DNA of 64,000 bases from contig JBBDLF010000025.1 of the NCBI GenBank assembly GCA_040879025.1, forward strand, positions 1 to 64,000. The letters run 5' to 3'. Under the pieces are notes generated by a model. That model was not told the DNA's origin. It did not search any database and saw only the letters and a list, made by a program, of their open reading frames with translations. Origin of the DNA: JBBDLF01 sp040879025. Lineage in GTDB: Bacteria; Pseudomonadota; Gammaproteobacteria; Pseudomonadales; Pseudohongiellaceae. Both the position numbers and the translations under genes were made by a program. Below, piece by piece: positions 8,490-17,121 of the stretch; within the stretch, counting starts at the first letter, position 1; each line of letters opens with the position of its first letter.

Positions 8490-9746
8490 TTGTTCTGGTT
8501 ATTGACCGTTTGTTTATTTGTGATCGCGATGCTGTTCGTGCTGGTGCCGCTGTGGCGATACCATCGCGGTGGTGTCGGCCAGGCCGCGCAACTGCGCAGT
8601 CACGTCAACCTGGTTCTTTTTGAGGAACATAAAAAAGAACTGGACACGGAACTGGCCGCGGGAAATATGGGGCAAGAGCAGTACGATTCCCTGTTGCTGG
8701 AACTGCAACGCAGCCTGCTCCACGATGTCGAGGACTTTGGCGACGAGTCGCCGGCGGAAGCCGGAGTGGGCGGCCGTTTGTCATCGAGCAAACTGGTTCC
8801 TCTGGTATTGGTGTTGTTATTGCCGCTGACGGCGTACGGGCTCTACTACTCCTGGGGCTATATGACGCACGTGGCATTGAATGATGCCTATGAACGGGCC
8901 GCCAGGCTGGGCGGCGGTGAGGCCGGTGCGGAACAGTCGGACGCACAGGCCCGCGACCTGGTGGTGGAACTGGGAGAAGCCGTACAAAGGAACGACGAAA
9001 ACGAATGGGCGTGGTTTTTTCTCGGGCGCAGCCTGTCCATGCTGAACCTTTTCAACGAATCGGCGATCGCTTTTCAACGCGCCGCGAATCTAATGGAGGA
9101 CGGTCCGGACAAGGCATCGGTTCTGGGACAACTGGCACAAATTCGGTATATTATGGCCGAAGGTGAATTAACGCCCGAGGTGCAGTCGGTCATTGACCAG
9201 GCGCGCTCGATGAACTCGAGTGACCTGAACTCACTACGCCTGTTGGCAATCGACGCGGAGAATCGCCAGGACCTTGACGACTCGATTCGTTATTGGCGCC
9301 TGTTGATACAGGCGAATCCCAATTCAGTCGAAGCGCAGTCGCTGCGTGGCAACATCGCCACCGCGCAACAGTTGCTGAATACCGGAGATGATCAGGCTGC
9401 CGGGCCGAGGGTCGAGGTCAATGTCTCGCTGGCCCCCGGCGTGCGGTTGCCTGCTGAAACACGTATTTTCATGGCAGCCCATAACGCCGAAAGGCAAGGT
9501 ATGCCGCCGCTGGCCGCGACCAGTTTTACCGCGGCGGATCTGCCGGCTTCCATCACATTGACTAACGCGAATGCCCCCAGCCAGTTCGATCTGTCGTCAG
9601 CGGATACTGTTTATGTCACGGTGCTGGCATCGCGGGCGGGTACGGCGAATCCGCAGCCGGGTGATTACCGGGTCGTATCACAAAACTTCGCTCCCAACGG
9701 CGAACACGTCATAATTGACCTGGAGCTGTCCAGTCAGGTCCCCTGA
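8490..9746 (+). CDS. ccmI: TPR apocytochrome chaperone CcmI
   Basis: About 418 residues with two N-terminal membrane helices (LFWLLTVCLFVIAMLFVLVPL, and one near residue 105) and a TPR-containing periplasmic domain (NEWAWFFLGRSLSMLNLFNESAIAFQ...), ending in a beta-rich C-terminal domain. CcmI delivers apocytochromes to the CcmFH ligase. The start is a judgement: the frame is open back to 8316 inside ccmH, but the TTG at 8490 has GGAG 6 bases upstream and puts the membrane helix right at the N-terminus, as in homologues. This is the last ccm gene. Confidence 0.88.
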   Translation: MFWLLTVCLFVIAMLFVLVPLWRYHRGGVGQAAQLRSHVNLVLFEEHKKELDTELAAGNMGQEQYDSLLLELQRSLLHDVEDFGDESPAEAGVGGRLSSSKLVPLVLVLLLPLTAYGLYYSWGYMTHVALNDAYERAARLGGGEAGAEQSDAQARDLVVELGEAVQRNDENEWAWFFLGRSLSMLNLFNESAIAFQRAANLMEDGPDKASVLGQLAQIRYIMAEGELTPEVQSVIDQARSMNSSDLNSLRLLAIDAENRQDLDDSIRYWRLLIQANPNSVEAQSLRGNIATAQQLLNTGDDQAAGPRVEVNVSLAPGVRLPAETRIFMAAHNAERQGMPPLAATSFTAADLPASITLTNANAPSQFDLSSADTVYVTVLASRAGTANPQPGDYRVVSQNFAPNGEHVIIDLELSSQVP

Positions 9747-9781
9747 ATCGCTCGAAGCTGTGTCTTGCACTATAGTTTCTC

Positions 9782-10405
9782 ATGTACCTGACCGAGTTTG
9801 TAACAATCGCCGTCGCCCATCTGGTCGCCGTAGTGGCACCCGGCCCGGATTTCGCTATCGTATTCAAGCAGACCGTGGTGCGAGGCAGGCAGGCGGGCCT
9901 GTGGACGAGTGCCGGCGTTGGTACCGGAATACTGGTGCATGTTGCCTATTCTGTACTGGGTGTGGGAGTACTCCTCTCACAGTCCGGCGGGTTTTTTGTT
10001 GTAGCCAAATTCGTTGCAGCGGGTTATCTGGCCTGGCTCGGTGTCATTGCTCTCAAGTCGTCGATGGGCCGGGATATGGTCGATGTACAGAGCGAAACGG
10101 AGACCGCCTATTCCAGAAAAATGGCCTTTACCATCGGATTTTTTACCAACGGGCTGAATCCGAAGGCAACACTGTTTTTTGTTGCCCTGTATGCAGTGGT
10201 AATCAGTGCGGATACGCCGATCACAGTACAGATACTCTATGGCCTCTATCTGGCCTTTGCGACATTTTCCTGGTTTGCACTGTTATCCTGGGTGCTCGGA
10301 AAGGACGATATCCGCCGTTATCTATTGCGGGCGGGACCCTGGTTTGAACGAGCCATGGGTGTCGTATTTCTGGCTATCGCTGTAAGGTTGCTGTTTTTCA
10401 CCTAG
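9782..10405 (+). CDS. LysE/RhtB-family amino-acid exporter
   Basis: A 207-residue membrane protein with about six helices and the family signature near the N-terminus (VVAPGPDFAIV, then GRQAGLWTSAGVGTGILVH). LysE/RhtB proteins export amino acids such as homoserine, threonine or lysine; the substrate cannot be fixed from sequence. A TATAGT box lies at 9771-9776, only 5 bases before the ATG at 9782, and no Shine-Dalgarno is visible, so a leaderless transcript is possible. It follows ccmI by 35 bp but is functionally unrelated. Confidence 0.88.
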   Translation: MYLTEFVTIAVAHLVAVVAPGPDFAIVFKQTVVRGRQAGLWTSAGVGTGILVHVAYSVLGVGVLLSQSGGFFVVAKFVAAGYLAWLGVIALKSSMGRDMVDVQSETETAYSRKMAFTIGFFTNGLNPKATLFFVALYAVVISADTPITVQILYGLYLAFATFSWFALLSWVLGKDDIRRYLLRAGPWFERAMGVVFLAIAVRLLFFT

Positions 10406-10533
10406 TGCTCTGGTGGAGCAGCGCAAATTTGGCCATCGTTTTACAATGTTGATAAAGTGGACATAAAATAACGCCTGATCGAGCATAACAACTTTTATAA
10501 CGATGGAAATAACAACGTGAAGTGGAGAAAACC

Positions 10534-12168
10534 ATGATTGGCCTGATGATGGACAAGCAGCTCAGCATTCCCGAAATACTCGAGTACGCGGCCGTCTATA
10601 ACCCGGACGGCGAAATCGTCAGCCGCACGATCGAAGGCGATATCCACCGATACAACTACAGCGACTCACTACTGCGCACCCGCAAGCTGGCCAATGCCCT
10701 GTTGTCGCTGGATATCAAAAAAGGTGACCGCATAGCCACCCTGGCCTGGAATACTTACCGGCATTTCGAGCTCTACTATGCAATTTCAGGTATCGGAGCC
10801 ATTACCCATACTATCAATCCGCGACTTTTCGCCGAACAGATCGTCTACATCATCAATCACGCGGAAGACAAATATATCTTTGTCGATCTCACGTTCGTGC
10901 CGTTGCTCGAACGAGTCGCCGGGGAACTAAAAGGAGTCAAAGGCTTCGTCATCATGACGGATAAAAGCCATATGCCAAAAACCACCCTGGATCATGTGCT
11001 TTGCTACGAAGAACTGATCGCACCACACAGTGATGAATACACCTGGCCCATGCTGGATGAAAAAACAGCGGCAGGCCTGTGTTATACGTCCGGGACCACT
11101 GGCGATCCGAAAGGTGTGTTGTATTCCCACCGTTCGACGGTAATCCACGCTATCTCCTCAGGCCGCGCCGCAGCGCTGAACCTCGGGCCTCTGTCGCGCG
11201 TATTGCCTGTAGTGCCGATGTTTCATGTCTGTGCCTGGGGTATTCCGTATTCTGCACCGGTGGCCGGAGCCAGCATCATATTTCCCGGCGCGGGTATGGA
11301 TGGCAAATCTCTGTATGACCTGATTGAAACTGAAAGCGCCACTTCACTGCTCGGCGTACCAACCGTATGGCTGGGGCTGCTCAACTATGTTGACTCCATT
11401 GACGGTAACCTGGACGGCGTGGAAAACGTTGTCATCGGCGGCTCCGCCGCACCGTTGTCCATGCTGGACAAGTTCCAGGACAAGTACGGCGTGTTTCCCA
11501 TTCATGCCTGGGGCATGACAGAGATGAGCCCGATGGGAACACTGGTCTCCAAAACCTATCCATTGCTTGATGCGGATCTGGAATCCCGCCATAAAATACA
11601 GGCCAAGCAGGGCCGTCCGGTTTTCGGTGTTGAAATGAAAATTGTCAATGACGCCGGGGTGGAACTTCCCCATGATGGTAAAAATTATGGCCGGTTGCTG
11701 GTGCGTGGACCCTGGGTTGCCAGTGCCTATTATAAAAGTGATGAACAGTCCGCGTTCCAGAAAGACGGCTGGTTTGATACCGGTGATGTCTCGACTATCG
11801 ATCCCGAGGGCTACATGCAAATTGTTGATCGCAGCAAGGATGTGATCAAGTCCGGCGGCGAGTGGATCAGTTCCATCGAACTGGAAAATCACGCCGTCGG
11901 CTTCGAACCCATCGCCGAAGCCTGTGTGATCGGGGTGCCTCATCCGAAGTGGGACGAGCGGCCGCTTTTGCTGGTGGTGTTGAAGGAAGGGGAGAGCGCC
12001 ACCCGCGAGGAAATACTTGAATTCCTTGAGAGCAGGGTGGCCAAATGGTGGTTGCCGGATGAGGTGGAGTTCGTCGAGGAATTGCCGCACACCGCGACCG
12101 GGAAGCTGTTGAAAACGTCCCTGCGCGAAACCTATCATGACCATTACATGACCAGGACCTCTGAATAG
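10534..12168 (+). CDS. Acyl-CoA ligase, DmdB-like AMP-binding enzyme
   Basis: A 544-residue adenylate-forming ligase. Visible motifs are the P-loop YTSGTTGDPKGV (near residue 185), the A5 segment HAWGMTEMSP, the hinge GWFDTGDVSTIDPEGYMQIVDRSKD and the catalytic lysine region TATGKLLKT. The N-terminus (LMMDKQLSIPEILEYA) resembles the group containing methylmercaptopropionate-CoA ligase DmdB as well as medium/long-chain fatty acyl-CoA ligases. No dmdC or dmdD is nearby, so only the family is called. ATG 10534 is chosen over GTG 10522 because GGAG lies 6 bases upstream. Confidence 0.88.
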   Translation: MIGLMMDKQLSIPEILEYAAVYNPDGEIVSRTIEGDIHRYNYSDSLLRTRKLANALLSLDIKKGDRIATLAWNTYRHFELYYAISGIGAITHTINPRLFAEQIVYIINHAEDKYIFVDLTFVPLLERVAGELKGVKGFVIMTDKSHMPKTTLDHVLCYEELIAPHSDEYTWPMLDEKTAAGLCYTSGTTGDPKGVLYSHRSTVIHAISSGRAAALNLGPLSRVLPVVPMFHVCAWGIPYSAPVAGASIIFPGAGMDGKSLYDLIETESATSLLGVPTVWLGLLNYVDSIDGNLDGVENVVIGGSAAPLSMLDKFQDKYGVFPIHAWGMTEMSPMGTLVSKTYPLLDADLESRHKIQAKQGRPVFGVEMKIVNDAGVELPHDGKNYGRLLVRGPWVASAYYKSDEQSAFQKDGWFDTGDVSTIDPEGYMQIVDRSKDVIKSGGEWISSIELENHAVGFEPIAEACVIGVPHPKWDERPLLLVVLKEGESATREEILEFLESRVAKWWLPDEVEFVEELPHTATGKLLKTSLRETYHDHYMTRTSE

Positions 12169-12355
12169 CGCCATGACCGCTCTGGCCTTCAGCCGCTCGA
12201 TTTGGAGAGAAAGGCCTGAAGCGGGTCTCGCTGATCCCGGCCGCCGGGTAACAGGTCCTGCCAGAGTCGTGGGAAGCCGGGAAGCTTGAGCGCGTGTGCC
12301 GGTCCTTTCGTGTTAGAATTGCCATTCCGATAAACAGCGGTAAGTAACGGGCCTT

Positions 12356-13363
12356 ATGCCTTTTGACCTGACACAACGGAAGCTGATCGATAACTTCGGT
12401 CGTCACATCGACTACGTACGCCTGTCCGTGACGGACCGGTGTGACTTTCGCTGTGTCTACTGCATGACTGAAGACATGACGTTTCTGCCCCGCGACCAGA
12501 TCCTGTCCCTCGAGGAATTGCACCGGGTGGCACGCGCGTTCACCGATCTCGGTGTGAGCAAAATCCGCATCACTGGCGGCGAACCGCTGGTACGCAACAA
12601 CGTGATGTCGCTGATTTCGAAGTTGGGAGTGTTACCGGGGCTGGAAGAGCTGTTGCTGACCACCAACGGGGCGCAGCTCGGCAAGTATGCGCAACCACTC
12701 AAGGATGCCGGCGTCAATCGCGTCAACATCAGTATAGACAGCCTGCAGGCCGACCGGTTTGCCCGTATTTCGCGTGTGGGCAAGCTGGAAAAGGTACTGG
12801 AAGGCATTGAAGCGGCGCGCAAAGCCGGATTCGAGCGCATTCGGCTGAATACGGTCATCATGCGCGGTTACAACGAAGACGAGGTGATAGATCTCACCAG
12901 CTATGCGCTGGAACGCAGTCTGGATATCGCCTTTATCGAGGAAATGCCTCTCGGCGACGCATCCGACCATCAGCGTGCTGACACACTGTGCAGTAACGAT
13001 TGGGTGCGCGATGTGTTGGCCGGGAAGTATGAATTGGTCAGCAGCGCGGCAACGACCGCGGGCCCGTCCAAATACAGCCAGGTGCCGGGCTACACCAGCC
13101 GAATTGGCTTCATCTCGCCGGTGAGCCACAACTTCTGCGCAGACTGTAATCGTGTGCGGGTGACCGTTGAAGGCCGGTTATTGCTGTGTCTGGGCAATGA
13201 ACATTCTGTGGACTTGCGTGCCATATTGCGCAATCCCGCCTGCGGTGACGATGACCTGCGCCATGCCATTATCGACGCCATGGCCATCAAGCCGGAACGG
13301 CATTATTTTTACGATAAAGACCACGAACAACCGGTTCGCCTGATGAATATGACAGGCGGCTGA
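12356..13363 (+). CDS. moaA: GTP 3',8-cyclase MoaA
   Basis: A 335-residue radical-SAM enzyme that carries out the first step of molybdopterin synthesis. The N-terminal cluster ligands are C29, C33 and C36 (CDFRCVYC); the C-terminal cluster lies in FCADCNRVRV with a third cysteine in LLLCLG. The protein ends in the Gly-Gly tail needed for catalysis (NMTGG). The gene is 38 bp upstream of moaB and they are probably cotranscribed. Confidence 0.96.
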   Translation: MPFDLTQRKLIDNFGRHIDYVRLSVTDRCDFRCVYCMTEDMTFLPRDQILSLEELHRVARAFTDLGVSKIRITGGEPLVRNNVMSLISKLGVLPGLEELLLTTNGAQLGKYAQPLKDAGVNRVNISIDSLQADRFARISRVGKLEKVLEGIEAARKAGFERIRLNTVIMRGYNEDEVIDLTSYALERSLDIAFIEEMPLGDASDHQRADTLCSNDWVRDVLAGKYELVSSAATTAGPSKYSQVPGYTSRIGFISPVSHNFCADCNRVRVTVEGRLLLCLGNEHSVDLRAILRNPACGDDDLRHAIIDAMAIKPERHYFYDKDHEQPVRLMNMTGG

Positions 13364-13400
13364 CCAGACCTGCTGCCTGCTTCACCCCTGGAATATTTCC

Positions 13401-13907
13401 ATGCCAGAAGCGCTCAATATTGCCGTCATCACGGTCTCGGACACCCGCACTGAAGAAACCGACAAATCGGGAAAGGTGCTGATTGATGCTCTGACGGCGG
13501 CCGGTCACACGCTGGCCGCCAGGACAATTGTCAGGGATGATGTGTATCAGTTGCGGGCGGTGGTCTCCGCCTGTATAGCCGATCCGGGTATCGAGGTCAT
13601 ACTCACGACCGGCGGTACGGGGTTCACCTCACGCGACAATACCTTCCGCGCTCTCAGTCCGCTGCTGGAAGTTCCCATCGACGGTTTCGGAGAACTGTTC
13701 CGACAACTGTCGTTTAAGGAAATCGGCTCTTCCACCGTGCAATCCCGTGCCTTTGGCGGTCTGACAAACAAGACTGTGATCTTCTGCCTGCCGGGATCTC
13801 CCGGCGCCTGTCGGACAGGCTGGGAAAATATAATCGCCGAACAGCTCAACAGCGACCACCATCCCTGTCATTTCGTGGACAAGGTTCGGCCTGAGGCAGC
13901 GAGTTAA
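13401..13907 (+). CDS. moaB: Molybdenum cofactor protein MoaB
   Basis: A 168-residue MoaB/MogA-family protein with the molybdopterin-binding motif TTGGTGFTSRDNT near residue 75 and a conserved FCLPGSPGA segment. Family members adenylate molybdopterin (MogA) or have a similar role; the short length fits MoaB. Placement directly after moaA supports the assignment. No moaC, moaD or moaE is in the window. Confidence 0.93.
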   Translation: MPEALNIAVITVSDTRTEETDKSGKVLIDALTAAGHTLAARTIVRDDVYQLRAVVSACIADPGIEVILTTGGTGFTSRDNTFRALSPLLEVPIDGFGELFRQLSFKEIGSSTVQSRAFGGLTNKTVIFCLPGSPGACRTGWENIIAEQLNSDHHPCHFVDKVRPEAAS

Positions 13908-13927
13908 GAGAAGATCAAGAGAGAATT

Positions 13928-13972
13928 AAAAAAACACCAGCCGATTTTGCGAGGAGCTATTCCGGCTGGTGC
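13928..13972 (-). terminator. Intrinsic terminator, minus strand
   Basis: A perfect 9-bp stem, CACCAGCCG (13935-13943) with CGGCTGGTG (13963-13971), is followed on the minus strand by seven Ts (13934-13928). It lies just downstream of the short minus-strand gene at 14038-14151, and would also separate it from the converging moaB. Confidence 0.75.
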
Positions 13973-14013
13973 AAGTGGGCATGATCAATCAAACATGAAG
14001 GGTTGTTTCGCAT
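13957..14013 (-). CDS. Possible 18-residue peptide gene
   Basis: An 18-codon frame starts at ATG 14013, preceded by AGGAAGG on the minus strand, and ends in the terminator loop at 13957. The peptide (MRNNPSCLIDHAHLHQPE) is rich in His and has one Cys. It would be the second cistron of the same short transcript as the 37-residue membrane peptide. There is no homologue I recognise, and a frame this short can arise by chance. Confidence 0.25.
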   Translation of the reverse strand: MRNNPSCLIDHAHLHQPE

Positions 14014-14037
14014 AATGCTCACCTTCCTGGGTTTACG

Positions 14038-14151
14038 TTAGGCAACGGCGTACATGATCAGTGCGGGTACTGCAATTGCGCTCAATACAACGAGCGTACT
14101 CACCACGGCTGCTTCAATGGCCGGCCATGCTTTCACTATGACTCTCGACAT
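14038..14151 (-). CDS. 37-residue single-helix membrane peptide
   Basis: A short gene starting at ATG 14151 and ending in TAA at 14038. It has a strong Shine-Dalgarno, AAGGAG, 6 bases before the start, and a T-tailed terminator about 65 bp downstream. The peptide begins MSRVIVKAWPAIEAAV and continues with one hydrophobic helix (about residues 14-36) of Val, Leu, Ala and Ile with a central proline. It should be an inner-membrane peptide with a basic N-terminus. It is divergent from the HemD-like gene at 14438. I recognise no family; such peptides can be respiratory-complex subunits, transporter regulators or toxins, and nothing here decides which. Confidence 0.65.
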   Translation of the reverse strand: MSRVIVKAWPAIEAAVVSTLVVLSAIAVPALIMYAVA

Positions 14152-14437
14152 GGGACTCTCCTTTTCGTTTCCCTGATAGTAGTTAATGTACTGCTTGTGA
14201 AACCTGATCCACTCTCAGGCTTCGATGGTGATAGTAACACATAACGGGGCGTTAGGTAACATTAAATGTGCATAAAAGTTGCAATTGTTATAAAAAGTAA
14301 CACATTGATAAACTTCCCTGGGCACCGTGGCCTCTGGTGTCCGGAAAGCCCGGTCTCCAGCTTCTGTGATCAGGGTCGCGGTGGACTGGCGCTGAGAGGG
14401 TTTGTAACTAAACGTAACGTTACTATGGGGCCGGGCT
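14152..14437. promoter_or_regulatory. AT-rich divergent intergenic region with GTAAC repeats
   Basis: This 286-bp gap between the divergent small-peptide gene and the HemD-like gene is clearly more AT-rich than its surroundings. AGTAACACAT occurs twice (14233-14242 and 14296-14305), GTAAC also occurs near 14255 and 14404, and the palindrome GTAACGTTAC lies at 14414-14423, just before the HemD-like start. Repeated half-sites between two divergent genes suggest a shared regulator site; the regulator is unknown. Confidence 0.4.
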
Positions 14438-15277
14438 GTGTTTAACAAATCCACGCTGCCATCCAGTCTGAATGCCAAAGTGGTCGCCATTCCCGAGAGC
14501 CGACAACTCGATATCCTGGCGGATCTCTTTGTGCGGCGCGGCGCGCACGTCATCCGGGTGCCCTTGATCTCGATACTGGATGCGCCCGACCCGGAACCGG
14601 TCAATACGTGGCTGAGGGAGTTTATCGACGATCCGCCGTCCCACTTCGTTCTGCTTACCGGAGAGGGGCTTCGGCGTCTGGCGGGATTTGCCACGCGTGC
14701 CGGGATACTTGATGAATTTGTGGCGGTGCTGGCCCGCGTCAACAAGATTTGCCGGGGTCCAAAACCCGGCAGGGCGCTCGGGGAACTGGGCCTTAAACCC
14801 GATGCATCCGGTAAAGAACCCACCACGGACGGTATTATCGCCACACTCGAAGATCTTGACATTGACGGGCGCATAGTGGCGGTGCAGCTTTATGGTGAGG
14901 ATCCCAATACCCGTCTGATCGAGTACCTGACGAGCCGGGGGGCTCGCGTGCGACAGGTTTCACCGTATATCTATGCCGCCCACAGCGATGAAGAAAAAGT
15001 GCTGTCACTGATTGACGACATCGCCTCGGGGAGCGTTGATGTGGTCACCTTCACCAGTCAGCCCCAGTTCAAACGTCTGGTCACCGTTGCAGCCAAATAT
15101 GAGCGTGAAAACGGCTTGCGCGAAGGCCTGGCGCGGACAGTTGTCGCCGCGGTCGGTCCGGTGGTGGCAAAGCAACTGGAGGATTACGGCGTAGCGGTTT
15201 CGGTGATGCCCGCAGACGCTTACTTCATGAAGCCGATGGTGAGCGAGATTGCGCGATTTCTCCAAAACCGGAAGTGA
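14438..15277 (+). CDS. HemD-like (uroporphyrinogen-III synthase family) protein
   Basis: A 279-residue protein with the two-lobed HEM4 fold: recognisable pieces are VVAIPESRQLDILADLFVRRGAHVIRVPLISI at the N-terminal lobe (in parts), DVVTFTSQPQFKRLV, and AAVGPVVAKQLEDYGV in the C-terminal lobe. True HemD makes uroporphyrinogen III in heme synthesis, but it normally sits with hemC, hemX or hemY, none of which is here. Sequence-divergent stand-alone HEM4 proteins are also known as regulatory domains; no DNA-binding domain is visible. It starts at GTG 14438, with no convincing Shine-Dalgarno. Confidence 0.7.
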   Translation: MFNKSTLPSSLNAKVVAIPESRQLDILADLFVRRGAHVIRVPLISILDAPDPEPVNTWLREFIDDPPSHFVLLTGEGLRRLAGFATRAGILDEFVAVLARVNKICRGPKPGRALGELGLKPDASGKEPTTDGIIATLEDLDIDGRIVAVQLYGEDPNTRLIEYLTSRGARVRQVSPYIYAAHSDEEKVLSLIDDIASGSVDVVTFTSQPQFKRLVTVAAKYERENGLREGLARTVVAAVGPVVAKQLEDYGVAVSVMPADAYFMKPMVSEIARFLQNRK

Positions 15278-15366
15278 ACGCGGTTTGATAGCCTGGCCGG
15301 AGGCGGGTACACTTGCCTCGCTCCAGGTTCCTGTCACAGGCTCCCCCTGAAGGAGATCACTCTATC

Positions 15367-16140
15367 GTGCGTGTTACAACTTTCAACTGCAATGGCGTCC
15401 GTTCCGCCGCCCGCAAGGGCTTTTTCGAATGGCTCAAGACCGTTAACCCCGATGTCGTCTGCCTGCAGGAAACCAAGGCTCAGTTTCATCAACTCACCGA
15501 CCCGTTATTCTGTCCGGACGGTTACCATTGTTTTTATTTTGATGCCATCAAGCCCGGATACGCGGGCACCGCGATGTTCAGTCGCCGGGAGCCGAACCGC
15601 GTCACCAAAGGCCTTGGCTGGCCGCTGGCTGACGAGGAAGGGCGCTACCTGCAGGCCGATTTTGGCCAACTCAGTGTCGCTTCCCTGTATATGCCTTCCG
15701 GGTCGGCGGGTCCGGAGCGGCAGGCGCGAAAAGTGATTTTCATGGAGCATTTCATGGAACATATGAAAACGCTGCGCCGCAAACGCCGACAATTTATCAT
15801 TTGCGCGGACTGGAATATCTGTCACAAGGAAATTGATCTGAAAAACTGGAAAGCGAATCAGAAAAACTCGGGTTTTCTTCCCGAGGAGCGCCAGTGGCTG
15901 GACAAGCTGTACGACGAGCTTGGTTTCATTGATGCATTTCGTCTGGTGAACAAGGAACCGCATCAGTACAGCTGGTGGTCGCAACGAGGCCAGGCTCGAG
16001 CCAAAAATGTGGGATGGCGGCTGGATTATCATGTTATCTCGCCGGGCCTGATGGACCACGTCAAGGCCGCGGACATTTATACGGGTGAGCTCTTTTCAGA
16101 CCACGCTCCCGTTACCCTGGAGTATGATCTGGAACTATGA
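15367..16140 (+). CDS. xth: Exodeoxyribonuclease III
   Basis: A 257-residue endonuclease/exonuclease/phosphatase-fold enzyme for repair of abasic sites. Motifs: TTFNCNGVRSA at the start, CLQETKAQ with the metal-binding Glu, ADWNICHKEIDL (usually GDFNIAPxDID), and the C-terminal catalytic SDHAPV. The GTG at 15367 begins the conserved domain and follows AAGGAG at 15350; the frame is open further up to 15313 but that segment is not conserved. The stop overlaps the start of the cyclophilin gene by four bases (ATGA). Confidence 0.93.
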   Translation: MRVTTFNCNGVRSAARKGFFEWLKTVNPDVVCLQETKAQFHQLTDPLFCPDGYHCFYFDAIKPGYAGTAMFSRREPNRVTKGLGWPLADEEGRYLQADFGQLSVASLYMPSGSAGPERQARKVIFMEHFMEHMKTLRRKRRQFIICADWNICHKEIDLKNWKANQKNSGFLPEERQWLDKLYDELGFIDAFRLVNKEPHQYSWWSQRGQARAKNVGWRLDYHVISPGLMDHVKAADIYTGELFSDHAPVTLEYDLEL

Positions 16141-16724
16141 GGAAGCTGACGCTCGCCTGTATGTTGGGTTTACTCTCCTGTGCCGCGCAAGGCCAGGAAT
16201 TGTCTGCGGTCATCGACACCAGCAAAGGTGCGATGCGTGTGGAGTTGAACGCGCGAGCGGCTCCCACCACCGTTGCCAGTTTCGTCAATCTGGCGCTGCG
16301 CGGCTTTTATGACGGACTGAATTTTCATCGGGTGGAACAGAATTTTATGGTACAGGGCGGGGATCCGCTGGGCACAGGCACCGGCGGCCCCGGGTACCGC
16401 TTTCGGGGTGAAACCGTGCTGAATCATAATCAGCCGGGCATTGTATCGATGGCCAATTCAGGTCCGGGCACCGATGGCAGCCAGTTCTTCATTACGCACG
16501 TCGCAACGCCGCACCTGAATGGCCTGCATTCCGTCTTTGGCCGGGTTGTGGAAGGGTTGCCCGTGGTTTACCAGTTGCGGCGGGGAGATACCATCAACAG
16601 CATTACCATTGAGGGCGAGCCCGGCGCGGTATTACAACGCAGAGCGCAGCTGTTGCAGGAATGGAACACCGTTCTGGACGAACAGTTTCCGGAATTGAAA
16701 CCGGCGCCGCAAACAGCGCCGTAA
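16137..16724 (+). CDS. Exported cyclophilin-type peptidyl-prolyl isomerase
   Basis: A 195-residue cyclophilin with an N-terminal signal (MRKLTLACMLGLLSCAAQG), possibly a lipoprotein signal since Cys follows LLS. The catalytic region FHRVEQNFMVQGGDP and the GTDGSQFFIT segment are present. It should catalyse proline isomerisation in the periplasm. It is coupled to the exonuclease gene by a 4-bp overlap. A second exported cyclophilin is encoded at 40923-41507. Confidence 0.92.
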   Translation: MRKLTLACMLGLLSCAAQGQELSAVIDTSKGAMRVELNARAAPTTVASFVNLALRGFYDGLNFHRVEQNFMVQGGDPLGTGTGGPGYRFRGETVLNHNQPGIVSMANSGPGTDGSQFFITHVATPHLNGLHSVFGRVVEGLPVVYQLRRGDTINSITIEGEPGAVLQRRAQLLQEWNTVLDEQFPELKPAPQTAP

Positions 16725-16745
16725 GGTTCGCTCTCACTGGACAAC

Positions 16746-17042
16746 TCAGAAGACTTTTTTGAATGGCTTGACCGTCACCGATGCGTAGACGCCTGCTTTC
16801 ATGTACGGGTCACTGTCGGCCCATGCACACGCGTCTTCGAGGTTGTCAAATTCAGCGACGATAAGGCTGCCGGTAAAACCGGCGTCGCCTGGGTCGTGCC
16901 GGTCGATGGCGGGATGCGGCCCGGCCAACGTGACCCGGCCCTGGTCGACAAGCTTTTGCAGGCGCTCGATATGGGCCGGGCGAACGGTTTTGCGTAACGG
17001 CAGACTGTTTTCAACATCGGTACTGAGAATCGCGTATAACAT
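16746..17042 (-). CDS. YciI-family protein
   Basis: A 98-residue ferredoxin-like-fold protein of the YciI/DUF1330-like type, with the conserved His-Asp region (AGPHPAID...GFTGSLIVAEFDN) and DPYMKAGVY. Some relatives are dehalogenase-like or muconolactone isomerase-like, but the cell function is unknown. AAGGAACAA precedes the ATG at 17042. It lies 79 bp downstream of yciB on the same strand, as in many gammaproteobacteria. Confidence 0.9.
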   Translation of the reverse strand: MLYAILSTDVENSLPLRKTVRPAHIERLQKLVDQGRVTLAGPHPAIDRHDPGDAGFTGSLIVAEFDNLEDACAWADSDPYMKAGVYASVTVKPFKKVF

Positions 17043-17121
17043 TTGTTCCTTGAGCCTCTGTTTGCTTTTATTCAGTTATCAGCTTGCGGTAAATCGAGTC
17101 AGCAATAGACTCGGCAGGCAC

